Of a stretch of 64,000 nucleotides of DNA, positions 47,301 to 60,165 are shown piece by piece. The translations under genes were made by a program, and so were the position numbers. Source of the DNA: Ligustrum vulgare. Taxonomy: Eukaryota > Streptophyta > Magnoliopsida > Lamiales > Oleaceae. Under the pieces are notes generated by a model that saw only the letters and a list, made by a program, of their open reading frames with translations, was not told the DNA's origin and did no database searches. Numbering within the stretch: the stretch's first letter is position 1; each line of letters starts with the position of its first letter. The stretch is from assembly GCA_963555705.1 (NCBI GenBank), contig OY743168.1, positions 22,698,139-22,762,138 of the forward strand. The letters run 5' to 3'.

Positions 47301-48866
47301 TAACTATAAAAGTGTAATTTCTCTTATATCTTTTGTGCGATAAAACAAAACTATGTAAACCAAATCGGAACCGACCGTATATATCCTTCACGTGAAACGA
47401 TGGGAGGAAGAAACGAAAGGCAGAAGGAAGACTTGAAAACTAAAGGATTTGCCTTCATCCTTACCAATTCCTCGTATTTGCTGTTGCTGTGATCAGTAAT
47501 GTCTATGCCAGATGTTGCACTTGTTGAATCCCAAACTTTAAACCTCTTTATATAGCTTTAAAGTGGAAGATTGGACAAAAGGGTTTCATCCACATCAAAA
47601 ATCCAAGCATCTTTCCCATCTCCTTTCAGCCCCACACTCCTTGCATAAATTCTATCCTCATTGTAGAAAACAACTCAAAACTATGCAATTCTTTGGTAAT
47701 TTCAGAAATTCATTGATTTAATAAAAAAGAAATGAAACATGAACCACGGAATAACAACCACTGCAGCAAATATAAACTTCCTATTAGGATCACGGCGCAA
47801 TGACATAACAACTGAGTCAAAAACATTTTTCACATATGCACCGTGCATCAATTCAAATGCCCAGAATCAGAGTTAAGCCAAAGGTTCATAGGTTTCTCCT
47901 CAATAATTATTGGAATTTACCAAGTCAAATGAATTTGTAGTACCAATTAGCACTAAACCAAAGTTGTACTATGATTAGAATATATAAATAATGGCAGCAA
48001 AAGTGTATAATGTATTAAATTATCGAAACATAGCTCACCCGTTTTGCCCCTTCTTCGCTATCCTCCATTTAAGCCGTCCTTAGTTTCTGGTAGGCTTCTC
48101 AGCTTTCACATGAGTACCAAATAAAAAAAAAGTAAAAAACAAAATTAAGCTCAGAGATTCAATTTTCATCAAAAAATCTAAACAACAAACAACATAAATC
48201 GAGATAAAAAAATCGACAATTGCAGGCCCACCTCTGTACCTCCATCTCTAGCCAGAGCTCAGAAAGCAAACTAATTTGGTCCAAAATAGGGGTAAATCGG
48301 AAACACTACCTTTTAGGAAACAATTAGTTGCTACAAAAAGCAAAAAATCTTAGCCAACTGATTGCTAGGGCTTCCTGTTGCTATTAATCTTCCCTTAGGG
48401 TTCAGAGACGTTGATGATGAACTAAAAAACAGAAAAAGAAAACAATTCTTAAAAAACTAAACTAAAAAATGAATGATAAAAAAAAAAACACAAAAAGAAA
48501 TACATACACATGGATGATCTGAAGCCACCGTGAAATCGAATGAGATGTGAATGCAATAAGATCGACGTGAACTTGAAGAGAAGGAACCTCACAAAATCGA
48601 GCACCAGAGAAGGAAGCATTACCCTTTTTTTTTGTTGAGAAGGAGTTGGGAAAGAGACGACGTTGACGACGAGATGATGGAGACGAAACGCTGAAGTGAG
48701 ATTAGGAACGAGAGAGAGAGAGAGAGAGAGGGGAAATGAAAGAACTTTCTAGGCTAGTCTGTCTGGTTCATCAAATGACAGAGAAAACGCAGGGATATAC
48801 GAAAAACGTGTTTCGTCCTTAGGAATAGTGAAATTTGAAGTGAATTTTATATATAATAGTGATAGA
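44313..48866 (-). mobile_element. Non-autonomous Helitron carrying gene fragments
   Basis: The minus-strand 3' end has a strong hairpin CACGTGC-TTT-GCACGTG (44325-44342), about ten bases, then CTAG (44316-44313) followed by T. The minus-strand 5' end is TCTATCACTATTATATATAA at 48866, typical of plant Helitrons. The base before the 5' end is G rather than the expected A, a small misfit. No Rep/helicase inside. Contains an acid-phosphatase fragment (47440-47680), exon-like pieces near 46440-46490 and 46680-46725, and a (GA)n run near 48713-48730. Confidence 0.65.
47440..47680 (-). pseudogene. Captured acid phosphatase (HAD class B) fragment
   Basis: Minus strand about 47640-47570 reads GDGKDAWIFDVDETLLSNLP, containing the DxDxT nucleophile motif of the HAD superfamily in the context of plant vegetative-storage-protein-type acid phosphatases. 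A stop follows shortly after, then NSKYEELV near 47470. Only one or two exons' worth is present; it is a fragment carried in the Helitron. Confidence 0.7.
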
Positions 48867-49827
48867 CTAGTTTACCCTCACATGCTTTGCATTTCTTATT
48901 TAAGCGATAAAATAATTTATACTTTTATTTTCTATCTCAAAATGAGAATAACTAAGATAGATAATATTAATGTAGATTAGTGATAGTATTACTAAATTGT
49001 GCTGGTAGAATATGATTTAACTCTTACGTTTGTGTCAAATAAAGTAATTTTAATAATTTCAACTTTAATAGCGAAATAATTATTTATATGAAAAATACTC
49101 ATTTACTCATTTATTTATTAATATCTATTAATTTTTGAGTAAATTTATAATCGAAAATTTTCACTTTTCCCAATTAGCTCACTTTATCTTTTATCATGAT
49201 TATTTAAGAAGTTATTGGTCAATACAACACATATTTTACAAATTATCAAAATCTCATATTGGATAAAAATCATACTCTGTCTAAATGAATTATTGAGACA
49301 ATAACATAAAAATGAAGTTATATAAACTAAGAGTATAAATTTTCAATGCCAATTTATCGTTAGAAAAGTTATAATTTGTTGTTCAGTATTAAATATAACG
49401 AACCATACAAATTTTAATTGATTTAACGTTGTAATGAAACAATTTGAAGAACCGCATAAACTTATGTATTGAATTAGAATTTGATAGAAGATTGAAACCA
49501 ATTATTGATCATGTTGATTATTTACTCCAGTCTATATGACTTTTTAATATCATATTGGATAAAAATTATACATCTATATTTAAATAAGTTATTGAGTCAA
49601 TAAATAAAATGAAGTTATATAAACTAAGAATAAACTTCCAATGCCAAATTGTCATTAGAAAAGTTATAATTTGTTCTTAAACTTTAAATATGATTTATCG
49701 TACAAATTTGAGTTGATTTAACGTCGTAATGATTGAATTTGAAAACTTTATAAATATATTTGCTGAATTACAATGTGGTAGAATATTAATTTTTTTTAAT
49801 CAATAAACATATTTTATAAGTTATATC
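48867..49827. repeat. AT-rich flank with a ~300-bp direct duplication
   Basis: 49250-49490 and 49550-49780 share ATATTGGATAAAAAT, AAAATGAAGTTATATAAACT, TTAGAAAAGTTATAATTTG and TTGATTTAACGT in order. No coding region. The copia insertion lies directly to the right. Confidence 0.7.
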
Positions 49828-50616
49828 TGTTAACTTATTTTAAGTTATATTTATTGGCATTTTCTATTTTCCTACATGTTTGTAATTTGATAAATTTAGT
49901 TTATTACTAAATATTTTTATTTAGTAATTTATTAAGTTTAATTAAATTACTTAAATATTTCTTGGACGTAATATTGTCTTTATCTCCTATATATTGTGAT
50001 AATATTTGTTGCTTATCTTCTATAATAATGATCAAGAAATATTGTGATAATATTTTGGAGATAATGTTTGTTGCTTATCTTATATGATAATGATCAAGAA
50101 ATATTGTGATAATATTTTACTTGGCTTGAAATTCTATCTTTATCACTTATAAGTATTTTGATTCTATTTTTAAGTCTTGGTAAAATATTCTAATTGGCCG
50201 AGTATAATATTGAAATCATAATCTCGAAATATTGATATTGTTATCTTGTGATTTTCGTAAATTTCGTGATAATATTTTTAATCTTATCTTTGCATATGGT
50301 AAGTTTATAAGGTCAAAAATCTATGTAGTGAAAATTCCTGATATGGCCGAAAATATGATGTCCAAGTTTATGTTAATCACTTGATTGATTAACTTATGGT
50401 AAGATCTTTCAAGATTTATCACTATCCTATTTTATGGTAAGATCTTTTAAGATTTATCATTATCCTATTTTTTGGTAAGATTTATTTAAGGATAATTATC
50501 TTACCTTTTACTAATTATCTCTACCATGTTTTGTAGTTATTAGAGATCTTATGTAGTAAGGAAAACTTGGGAGCCAAGTAAACTGAATTGCACTATAAAG
50601 AGAAGGAAAACAAGAT

Positions 50617-53030
50617 TGTAACACCCCAAGTTCGAAATCTTAAACTTAGGCGTGTTAACTTTTCTTTACTTAAATGTGGAAAAGAAATCATTTAAAACCT
50701 TAACATTTTCATTTCTATTATAAAATTTTATAGAAATTTCGACAGAGTCTCCTCTATAAATTGGACTTAGCCAACCTGTATAGAGACATCATAACCATTT
50801 TCAAACACACATCTCAACTCATTCAATCCTAAACATCATTAAACCCCTTTACAAAAAGAATCTCAAACTCCACAACAATATAATTCCAAATAATAAACTT
50901 TAACAATTACAACAAGAGGCAATTTAACCTCAAATACGATACTCATACTTATTCGAAACTAACTCCAACCAAGCATTTATCAATTATAAATAATTTAAAG
51001 AATAATTAATGAGACATTGAAATAAATTCTAATTTGACTTTATTTAAAAAGGTTGAAGCGAGTATATCCTGAGTCTGCCACCAAATGCTCTCCTCGTCTC
51101 ATCTAGCTTTCATCACCTGAAATATATTGGAAATGGATTGGGGTGAGCTAAAGCTCAGTAAGTAAACTTTATGCACGTGATGCATGCTCATTACATGAAA
51201 TGCCTTAGACTATTCAAAGTAATTATCCCCATTTACTTTACTTTTCAAGACTTCAGACTTTCCAACTTTCACTTAAACATTTCCAAAACTTTAACTTCAT
51301 TTATATCGTGAGTTCAATTAGTGTATCTTCTAGCCAATCACAATGCAGTGGGCAATTTTCCTTATTTAGAACCAGGTTATCACTTTTCCACCGCATAGCG
51401 GTTTAAAATTTGCCACCGCCACGCGGTTTAGCAATCGTCACCGCAAAGCGGTTTAATATTTGCCATCGTCAAGCGGTTTAGCAATCGTCACTGCAAAGCG
51501 GTTTAATATTTTCCACCGTCACGCGGTTTAGCAATCGTCACCGCAAAGCGGTTTAATATTTGCCACCGCTAAGCGGTTAAGCAATCGTCACCGCAAAGCG
51601 GTTTAATATTTGCCACGGCCAAGCGGTTAAGCAATCGTCACCGCAAAGCGGTTTAATATTTGCCACCGCCAAACGGTTAGGAAATCGTCATCGCAAGGCG
51701 GTTTAATATTCACCACTGCTACATCGATTTAATTCAGGTACGTCGGTATCCCGCGCCCCATTTCCCACTCACACCTTTCATGGCATAGAAGTACATCCAT
51801 TTATTCTTAAAACTCGGGATACATGCATTTTGAGGAAACTTAAACTTATCAAAATTTTCATTTAAAATCATTTGACTTCCCCAATTCAATGAAAATGCAT
51901 GCTGGACAATGTAACGACATGATAACATGTATGCTTAAACCTTCTCTTAATAACACATATATGTATAAAATTTATAGAAGGCACCACAAGTAAATAAATT
52001 TCAAGAATATAATTTAAGCTCATTAATTACACCTTAAACATTTAACTTCAATGAAAATAGGGGAAGTTTACTTACTTGACGTCCTTAGCATTTACCGTTA
52101 TCTGGATTTGCAAGTGGAGGAACATCGGCTGCCCGTGACGTCAATGTACCAAAATCCTAGTTGTACCCATTCATTTAATAAAATATACTTTTAGTTCAAA
52201 ATCACATTTTAAACTCTAAGCAAGGTTACAACTTCTATTTCATTCACAATTTAATCTCAAACGTGACCTTACGCTAGGTCCAACACACAACACCATATTC
52301 GAAATAAGATGTCAATTTCAATGTACTTTAGAAAGCCCTTTCTTACCTTTTAATTCAAATTAAATTACAACATTACATAACTTGACCTATCTTTACAAAA
52401 TTTCTCAATAAAATTCTAATTATCCATAATCAGAAAATCTGAAACATTGTTGCCAATTAAACCTAAAACTGAGGATTTACCATCACAGGTCAACGTTGTT
52501 AAAATTAACATTGCTAAAATCTGAAATTTGTAAATAATTTCCTAAAATCCAAATTTCACATTATAACTCAAACATTACCAAACAATTAACTAATTTCATA
52601 ATCCCATCAAATCTGAATTCTGAAAATAAACTATACATATAAGTTATAATACTAAATTCCTACATTTCGAAGTCTAAAATTGTTATGCACATTTACAGTT
52701 CACAAATTTCATAAATTGGAAAGTCTAAAATTTATGTATATGTATAATATCAATATATACATACATATATTTAAATTACTCCAATCTGAAATTCGAAATT
52801 ACAACTCAACATTAAATTTTAGATTCAAGTAAGCTAACTAAATTGAAATCTGAACACACACACCCCCTTTATGACATTATTCCTAAAATCTGTGAATCCC
52901 CATGTATTAGATACACACTGACATCATTAAATTCCATATTTTTAAATTTGGCATTTAATATATGAAATTTAGACTAAAATTTGAATATGAAATTATATAT
53001 TTATACACATAGAAATCTGAAATTTACGTG

Positions 53031-53072
<42 letters not shown>

Positions 53073-54063
53073 TATACACACCCATTATCAAAAATTTGAA
53101 ATCAACAACTGAGGTTACAAAAATTCTGAAATTACAATCAAATTCGAAATCTGCAAGTTACTATAAAAATCGAAATTCGCTTTAAAATCTTTTTTCGAAA
53201 TCCACATACAATTAGAATCTGAAAATCTGAAAATTTTACATAAATACATACACAATAATGTATAACTACACCTAAACACCTTACCCATCAATTTTAACAG
53301 TAAAAAATCTGAAATTAACCAAAAATCTTGATAGTTCAAACTGAAATTATACATAAATACAATGTATATACATGCTTGTGTGTGGGCTCAGTTGAGTGTG
53401 TGAGTGCGAGTGTGAGCGCTCGAGCGGGTGTTATAGGCGGCGTGGTGACGGTGGAATCCGTGAGCGCGCCCCGGGGGGGGAAAAGGGGAGGTGTGTTACC
53501 GTGGGGATGGTGGATGGTGGTGGGCGTTGCAGGCGGCGTGGTGACGGTGGTCGGAGGAGTTGAGCTAGACCGAGAGTGAGGCGAGAGAGAGAGAGAGAGA
53601 GACCGAGAGAGAGAGAGAGGCGGGGACGAGGGAGTGAGGTCAGGCGTGAGAGAGAGAGGAATGAGGGTTAGGTTTAATTGTTTAAGTTTTTGGAAATTTT
53701 CAATTCAGTCCCTTAGCTCCCATAAATTGGTAATTTAAGTCCACGACCCTCAAATAAATTTCCAAAGTGTCACCAAACTTTTTCCAACTTCAATTTAATG
53801 CAGTTTAGGTAACTTACTACTCAATTAAAATAGAAATGACAAGTAATAATTAAAATAAACAATTAGACATATAATTGTACGTAACCAATTTATAAACTTT
53901 CTAATTTGGTACATTGATCGAGGTGGCGTCCAAGTCCTTCCACTGTAAAATAATTTGAAATTATAGACGATAATTAATCATCAATTTGAAAATTTATAAA
54001 AACATTAACATAATTATCACGTGGGATTTAAGAAATTCTCATAAAATGAAAAGCGGTATTACA
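50617..54063 (+). mobile_element. Solo LTR, family F, inside the copia 5' LTR
   Basis: TGTAACACCCC to GGTATTACA, 3447 bp, flanked by AAGAT (50612-50616) and TGGAT (54064-54068), a decayed TSD sharing GAT. The same class as 9017-11292 (TGTAACGCCCC start). Internal landmarks are a GGGGTGAGCTAAAGCTCAGTAAG segment near 51140, a hairpin tandem array (51391-51720), (TA)n/(CA)n near 53031-53075 and (GA)n near 53584-53620. Short ORFs inside show no domain. Confidence 0.82.
51391..51720 (+). repeat. 25/50-bp hairpin tandem array
   Basis: Units of 25 bp each hold CCGCnnnGCGG, and alternate spacers make a 50-bp higher-order period (spacers TTTAATATTTGCCA and TTAGCAATCGTCA types). About 13 half-units. 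Each unit can form a 4-bp GC stem with a 3-base loop. Confidence 0.9.
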
Positions 54064-54739
54064 TGGATGTTTTCATAAGACGTGTAGAATCATAAAAATT
54101 CGTGTAGAGCTTAACAAAATTCACGTCCACTTCATTAAGAAGTCTTGAAGCCTATTTTCGTGTGGTGCACAAATACAAAAGGCTTCAATTGTGTTGTACT
54201 CTGGGAGGAGAATTCAATCACTTAGAGAAGGAAAGAATTTCAGCGTGAAGATCAAACGGGAGGTTTGGATCAAGGTCGAACGGGAGTTCGTGTTGCTGAA
54301 AAGTGTTGTAGAGTCAAAGAAAACTACTGAAGAGTGGTGGGACGCCAGCTCACATTACATGCCATAGAAGGATCAGGGAGTGATCTATTTCTTGAATGTT
54401 TGATAAAGTCTATGCGTAGATTTATCATGTAGTTTAGATTGATCTGTGTAAACTCTTTCCTTATATAGTGATTTGTTTTTGTTCGCAGGATACGAACCGT
54501 GGGTTTTCCTTGTTAGGGTTTTTTCCCACGTTCAGCTCAAATTATTTTGTTCTTGTCTATTTACTATTTCGCACAATTTATTCTGATTGTTTACGTTTTA
54601 CTATCCAGACGAATCTGCCTGAGCAAGATTCATCTGGTACTGCGTTAAACAAACTTAACGAATTACTGTTAACTGGTTACTGTTCAGACACATCTGTGAC
54701 AGTTCATTATTAAAAGTTAGACAACCTCAAATTTTCAAT

Positions 54740-54751
54740 TGGTATCAGAGC
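54740..54751 (+). other. Copia tRNA-Met primer-binding site
   Basis: TGGTATCAGAGC, two bases after the 5' LTR end, complementary to the 3' end of initiator tRNA-Met. Confidence 0.95.
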
Positions 54752-54787
54752 GGGTTCACTTCTAGAAAGTGAGATCCGATTGTCTAA

Positions 54788-56560
54788 ATGGAAAATTCTG
54801 CATCTCTTAGGCACCTCTGTTAACTGGTAGTAACTATGCATATTAGAAAATCCGTATGGAAATTTTTATTCAATCTATTGATGAACGTTATTGGACTTCT
54901 GTTCTTGAAGGTTACACAACACCCACTGTCACTGTTGGAGGTATTGTTACAACTATAGCTAGAAGTGCTTATACTGCAGATGAATTAGCTAATGCAAATT
55001 GGAATTCTAAGGCACTTAACGCTATTGTTTCTTTGGTTGATCTAGGTCAATTCAGATTCATATCCTCTTTAAGGACCGCCAAGGAAGCATTGGATGCTTT
55101 GAGAATTGCAAACGAAGGAACCAATGCTGTCAAAACCTCCAAGCTGCAGATGATCACTTTGGAATTTGAACAACTGTCTATGGATGAGAAAGAAGAATTC
55201 AAAAGATTCTATGCCAGATTAAGTGATCTCACCAACTCAGCTGAAGCACTTGGGAAAACCTACTCAAATGAGCAGATTGTACAGAAGATCCTTAGATCTT
55301 TACCAGACAGGTTCCATGCAAAAGTAACAGCAATTGAAGAAAGCAAGGATCTTTCAACCATGCGAGTTGAGGAACTTGTAGGGTCATTGATGACCTATGA
55401 GTTAAATCTGGCTCGAAGAAAGAAAGACAAATCACCAGGGATTGCCTTCAAGACGAACAATGCAACTCCAGACGACTCTGGCGAGACTGATGAAGATGAA
55501 AATTTCGTACTTCTCACCAGACAATTTAAAAGGTTCCTCAAGGGAAAACAAAAAGAAAGGTCCACAAATCTTCAATGCCAGAATCAAAAACCGCAAAAAA
55601 CAATGGAGGAAAAACAATTTCTATCCAAAAAATAATACTGACTTGTCTGAAGGAAAGCCTAGGAGTCGGATTCAATGCAGAGAATGTGAAGGATATGGAC
55701 ACATTGCAGCAGATTGTCCTAATACTCAAAAGAAGACCAAGGGAAGGAAGGCCATGAATGTTACATGGAGTGATGGAGACTCAGATGAATCAGAATCAGA
55801 ATCAGACAGCAGCAATTCTGAAAAACAGGTAACTACCCTTACTGCTTTACAACTGTCTGGTACTAAATCTGGTAACTCTTCTTATGCAGATAAATCCGGA
55901 CCAAACACTGAAAACTTGAGAAAGGAACTTCAAGATGCAGAAGAGAAGATTCAACTGTTGCAGGCCTTCGCTAAGCACAGCAGGGAACGACAACTGGACG
56001 ACGTATCTGCAGTCTCAGATGATGAACAAAATGAGGTAAGCAGGTTAAGTTCAGAACTTGCTAAAGCACAAGATAAAATCAAGAAGCTGGCACGTGGATC
56101 CGTCCAGCTTGATGAAATCCTGAACAGTGGCAGACCTGTCAGCTTAAAAACAGGTCTTGGATATGAAGGTAAAGGTAAAAATCATGACCATAAAATAAAT
56201 TTTGTAAGAGAATCTGGATACAGGTACATGGAACAGAATAGAAATCGTACAGATGCATCTACCTCTCATCATCATCAATACAATGCGGCGGGAACTCAAA
56301 ACTCACATCCAGCCAGGAACTACACAAGAAGACAATTTCAGCCGAATCTGTACAAGCCAGATGCGTCTGTCCATCAGAACGGCAAGAAATTTCAACCTCG
56401 ACAGAGTGGGCAGGATACATCTGTTTTCCAGGTATTCTGTAATTTTTGTGTTAAATCTGGTCATGATGTATTTAGGTGTCATGAGTACTTGAAATTAATC
56501 AATTCACACAAAAGAAGACTTTTTTCTAGACAAGAGAAGAAAATTCGAACTAATGCTTAT
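54788..56560 (+). pseudogene. Copia gag
   Basis: An ATG at 54788 (MENSAS) is closed early by a stop; the frame resumes at 54856 (MEIFIQSIDERYW), giving 259 codons to 55635. Then a +1 shift near 55545 leads into the frame of 55442-56704. That frame holds the zinc knuckle CRECEGYGHIAADC at 55676-55717, acidic Ser/Asp/Glu runs after it, a coiled coil (about 55900-56100), and a second cysteine cluster, CNFCVKSGHDVFRC, near 56440-56480. Gag packages RNA and forms the particle. Two disruptions make this non-functional. A long gag with two zinc-finger-like motifs fits Sireviruses. Confidence 0.88.
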
Positions 56561-57879
56561 GTAGTTCAATTGTCTTTGAGTACCTTGATTCCTAACACAT
56601 GGTATTTTGATAGTGGATGTTCTAGACATATGACAGGTGATCTCTCTCTACTAACACATTTTGAAAAAGGCGAAACAGGTGCTGTTACATTTGGTGATGG
56701 ATAAAAGGGAAAGATAGATGGATCTGGTGTCATCAACATCAAGGGACTGCCTACATTAGCAAATGTCTTATATGTTATAGGACTTAAGGAAAATTTGATC
56801 AGTGCAGGACAACTATGTGATGATAACTTGCTTTTCGTGTTTTCAAAAGAATATTGCAAGGTTTTAAATTGTGACAAGAAGTCTAACCCGTTAAAAAGTG
56901 TGTTGTTTAAGGGAGTTAGATCTAGAGACAAATGCTATACACTTGAGAGTCTCGAAACTTGCGATTCTGTTAAGACCAAAAATGAGAAACTGTGGCATAA
57001 CAGATTAGGGCATCTGAACTACCATGATCTCATGAAGCTAATCAGACTACAAGCTGTGAGAGGCTTACCCAGCATAAACAATATTCCAGATGAAATCTGT
57101 GGTGATTGTCAAAAGGGTAAGCAAATCAAAAGTCAACACAAATCAGGTACATCTGTTAATACCTCTCATATACTTGAACTAATTCACATAGATTTGATGA
57201 GTCCTATCCAAAAGGAAAGTATTGGTGGCAAGAGGTATATTTATGTGTGTGTTGATGATTTCTCCAGATACACCTGGGTCATGTTTATTCGGGATAAATC
57301 TGATACCTTTGACAATTTTGTTAATCTTTTTCAGAAATTGAGCAATGAAAAGGCCGACGAACAGGTAAGAGTCAAAAGGATCAGAAGTGATCATGGAAGA
57401 GAGTTTGAAAACTCCGAGTTTGCTGATTTTTGTATCCAATATGGGATCAAGCATGAGTACTCGTCCCCAAAGACTCCTCAATAGAATGGAGTGGTGGAAA
57501 GGAAAATAGAACTCTACAAGAGATGGCTCGAGTCATGCTAAATAGCAACAAATTGCCCACGAAATTTTGGACAGAAGCCATAAACACTGCTTGTTATATT
57601 ATCAATAGAGTCATGCTTATATCTGGAACAAACCAAACTGCATATGAAATTTGGAATGGTAGAAAACCTAGGGTTGATTACTTTCATACCTGTGGAAGTA
57701 AATGCTACATTTTGAAAGATAGAGAACACCTAGGAAAACTTGACTCAAAATTGGATGATGGAATATTTTTGGGTTATGCTGAAAATAGTAGGGCAAATAG
57801 AGTTTACAATCTAAGAACCCAAACTGTTCTTGAGTCAATTAATGTGAAAGTGGATGATACTAATTGTGTAAATTAGGAT
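56561..57879 (+). pseudogene. Copia protease and integrase
   Basis: The protease active site YFDSGCSRHMTG lies near 56603-56638. A stop at 56702-56704 (TAA) breaks the frame. Integrase zinc-binding residues LWHNRLGHLN and ICGDCQKGK span about 56993-57120. The DDE triad is visible: D at 57191, D at 57389 (RSDHGREFEN), then a TAG stop at 57482-57484, and E at 57497 (VVERK). A frameshift follows near 57505. A 117-codon stretch (57523-57876) is the integrase C-terminal part with FHTCGSKCY. Integrase inserts the cDNA into host DNA. Confidence 0.9.
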
Positions 57880-59584
57880 TTGCAGGTAGCAGATGGTGAT
57901 CAACTGGAAATTCCACCAAAAGAAGAAGCTGGAAGCAAAAAATCAGAAGAAGAACAGCACCAAACTGAAAGTCTCAATAATACTGAAGAATCCGATCAGG
58001 ATGAGTCTGGGCACCCAGTAATATATGCAGATCGAGATGAATTTGATGACCCAGATACACCAGACATTGCTGAATCAGAAGCATCGAGACTACCACCTGC
58101 TATGATCCAAAAGGCACATCCACTTGACAACATTCTCACTGACATGTCTAAGAAAAATGTGACCAGAAGAAAATTTGCTAAGATGAGTAACATATGTCAT
58201 ATGTCTCAAATTGAGCCAAAAAATGTCAAGGAAGCTTTGACAGATGAACACTGGGTACAATCTATGCAGGAGGAACTTAACCAATTTGAAAGAAACAATG
58301 TCTGGGAGCTAGTTCCACGTCCTAAAGAAGGTAATGTAATTGGAACCAAATGGATCTTCAAGAATAAGTCAAATGAACAAGGAAATGTGATAAGAAATAA
58401 AGCCAGACTTGTTGCTAAAGGCTATACCCAGATTGAAGGGATAGACTTTGACGAGACATTTGCTCCGGTAGCCAGACTGGAATCCATCAAGCTGTTGCTA
58501 GCTGTGTCCTGCTACATCAACTTCATACTATTTCAGATGGATGTCAAAAGTGCCTTTCTGAATGGTGTGCTTAATGAGGAAGCCTATGTGGAGCAGCCTC
58601 AAGGCTTCACATATCCATCTCACCCGGATTATGTCTTTAGACTCAAAAAGGCATTATATGGGTTGAAACAAGCCCCCAGAGCTTGGTATGAAAGGCTCAC
58701 ATCATTCTTGCTAAGCAACGGATACAAAAGGGGAGGAACTGATAAAACTCTTTTCATTAAGCATCTAAATCCCGGACTAACTGTAGCTCAAATATATGCT
58801 GATGACATAGTATTTGGGTCTACATCTAAGTCCAAAATTAATGAATTTATAAATACAATGAAAAGAGAATTTGAAATGAGTATGGTTGGTGAGCTAACCT
58901 TTTTCCTTGGTTTACAGGTACAGCAGGATGAATCTGACATATTCATATCTCAAGCAATGTATGCTAAAAATCTGGTGAAAAAAATTTGGGCTTGAAGATG
59001 TAAAGGCAATGAGAACTCCCATGGAGACTACTCTAAAACTTTCAAAGGATGACAGTGTTTTTTCAGACGTAGACTGGGCTGGGAATGTGGATGATCGAAA
59101 GAGTACATCTGGAGGATGTTTCTACATTGGGAACAATTTGGTGGCATGGCTAAGTAGAAAGCAAAATTTAGTGTCACTATCCACAGCCGAAGCTGAATAT
59201 ATAGCAGCTGGGAGTTGCTGTACACAACTCCTGTAGATGAAACAAATGTTGGGGGACTATGGAATCTCTACAGAACAAGCCACTATGTATTGTGACAACA
59301 CCAGTGCCATCAATATCTCAAAGAATCCAGTCCAGCACTCCAGAACAAAACATATTGACGTCAGACACCACTTCATCAGAGAATTGGTGGAACAAAAGAT
59401 TATCAATCTGGAGCACATACAGACTGATCTACAGCTGGCAGAGTTGTTTACTAAGGCCCTCGATACTGTCAAATTTGAAAGCCTTAGGAAACAAATTGGA
59501 CTATCACCTCCTTCTGAATGGGAACATGCATATTTCATTAAAAAAAAAAACTCACGTTGTTTTTCTTTTTTGCATTTTGGTTAA
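57880..59584 (+). pseudogene. Copia reverse transcriptase and RNase H
   Basis: A 371-codon frame (57880-58995) with an acidic linker, then [47 protein letters not shown] and the YADD catalytic box at 58795-58806. A frameshift in an A-run near 58977-58984 leads to a second frame, and a stop at 59234-59236 splits RNase H. RNase H shows DWAG, KSTSGGCF, STAEAEY and the tail SRTKHIDVRHHFIRE. Around 59060, PMETTLKLSKDDSVF runs straight into the DVDWAG block, so a segment usually found between RT and RNase H is missing. Confidence 0.9.
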
Positions 59585-60165
59585 CTTATCCTATTCTTAT
59601 ATTAAGTAGATCATGCTTTTGCTTGCAGATATATCTGAGTGCTTGTGGCTGATAACGAGACAGATACGTCTGGCTGATAGCAGTCAACATGTCTCCGGAT
59701 GAATCTAACTAGCACTCAAATCTAGACAATCCTAAGGATAAGTCATTGCTGTCTATGTCATATGGTTGTTACTGGATGAGATTTTATATTCTGTGTGTAG
59801 ACATATGATCTAAATCTTGCTTATTGCATTACACGCATTTTTCTTGTTATCCAAGGGCAGGGCTAGTGGAAAAGAAGGCTGCCTATCCAAGTCAAGTTCA
59901 TACCCTTTAGCTTCAAAATACGATGAATTGAGATAAATGTGGTAATATTGTAGAAGTAAGGGGAAAACCTAGTAAGATAACTTCTGGGGATTGTGTGAAT
60001 CTACCAATCCAAGCCAAGTTCATACACTTCTTCTAACCTAAAGGGGAACATATTGTAAGATAACTTCTGGGGATTGTGTGAAGCTATTTCCACCTCCAAA
60101 AGACATTTCCATAATATAGAAAAAGTTGGCAAGCCGGATTTGAGAAAATGCACTTCTTATAGATT

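Larger units (their letters stand above)
49828..54737 (+). repeat. 5' LTR of the copia element, interrupted
   Basis: TGTTAACTTATTTT to ATTTTCA. Matches 62316-63774 in two blocks, 49828-50616 and about 54064-54737. Removing the 3447-bp insertion and a 5-bp duplication leaves 1458 bp, against 1459 bp for the 3' LTR. It was therefore split after the element inserted. Confidence 0.93.

Noticed and set aside
51391..51720. CRISPR-like array of regular short repeats
   Set aside because: Spacers are not unique: two spacer types alternate, and the surroundings are a plant LTR with no cas genes.
54740..54751. tRNA-Met-like sequence as a tRNA gene
   Set aside because: Only the 12-14 bases complementary to the tRNA 3' end are present, right after an LTR; it is a primer-binding site. 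The same holds for 37212-37225.
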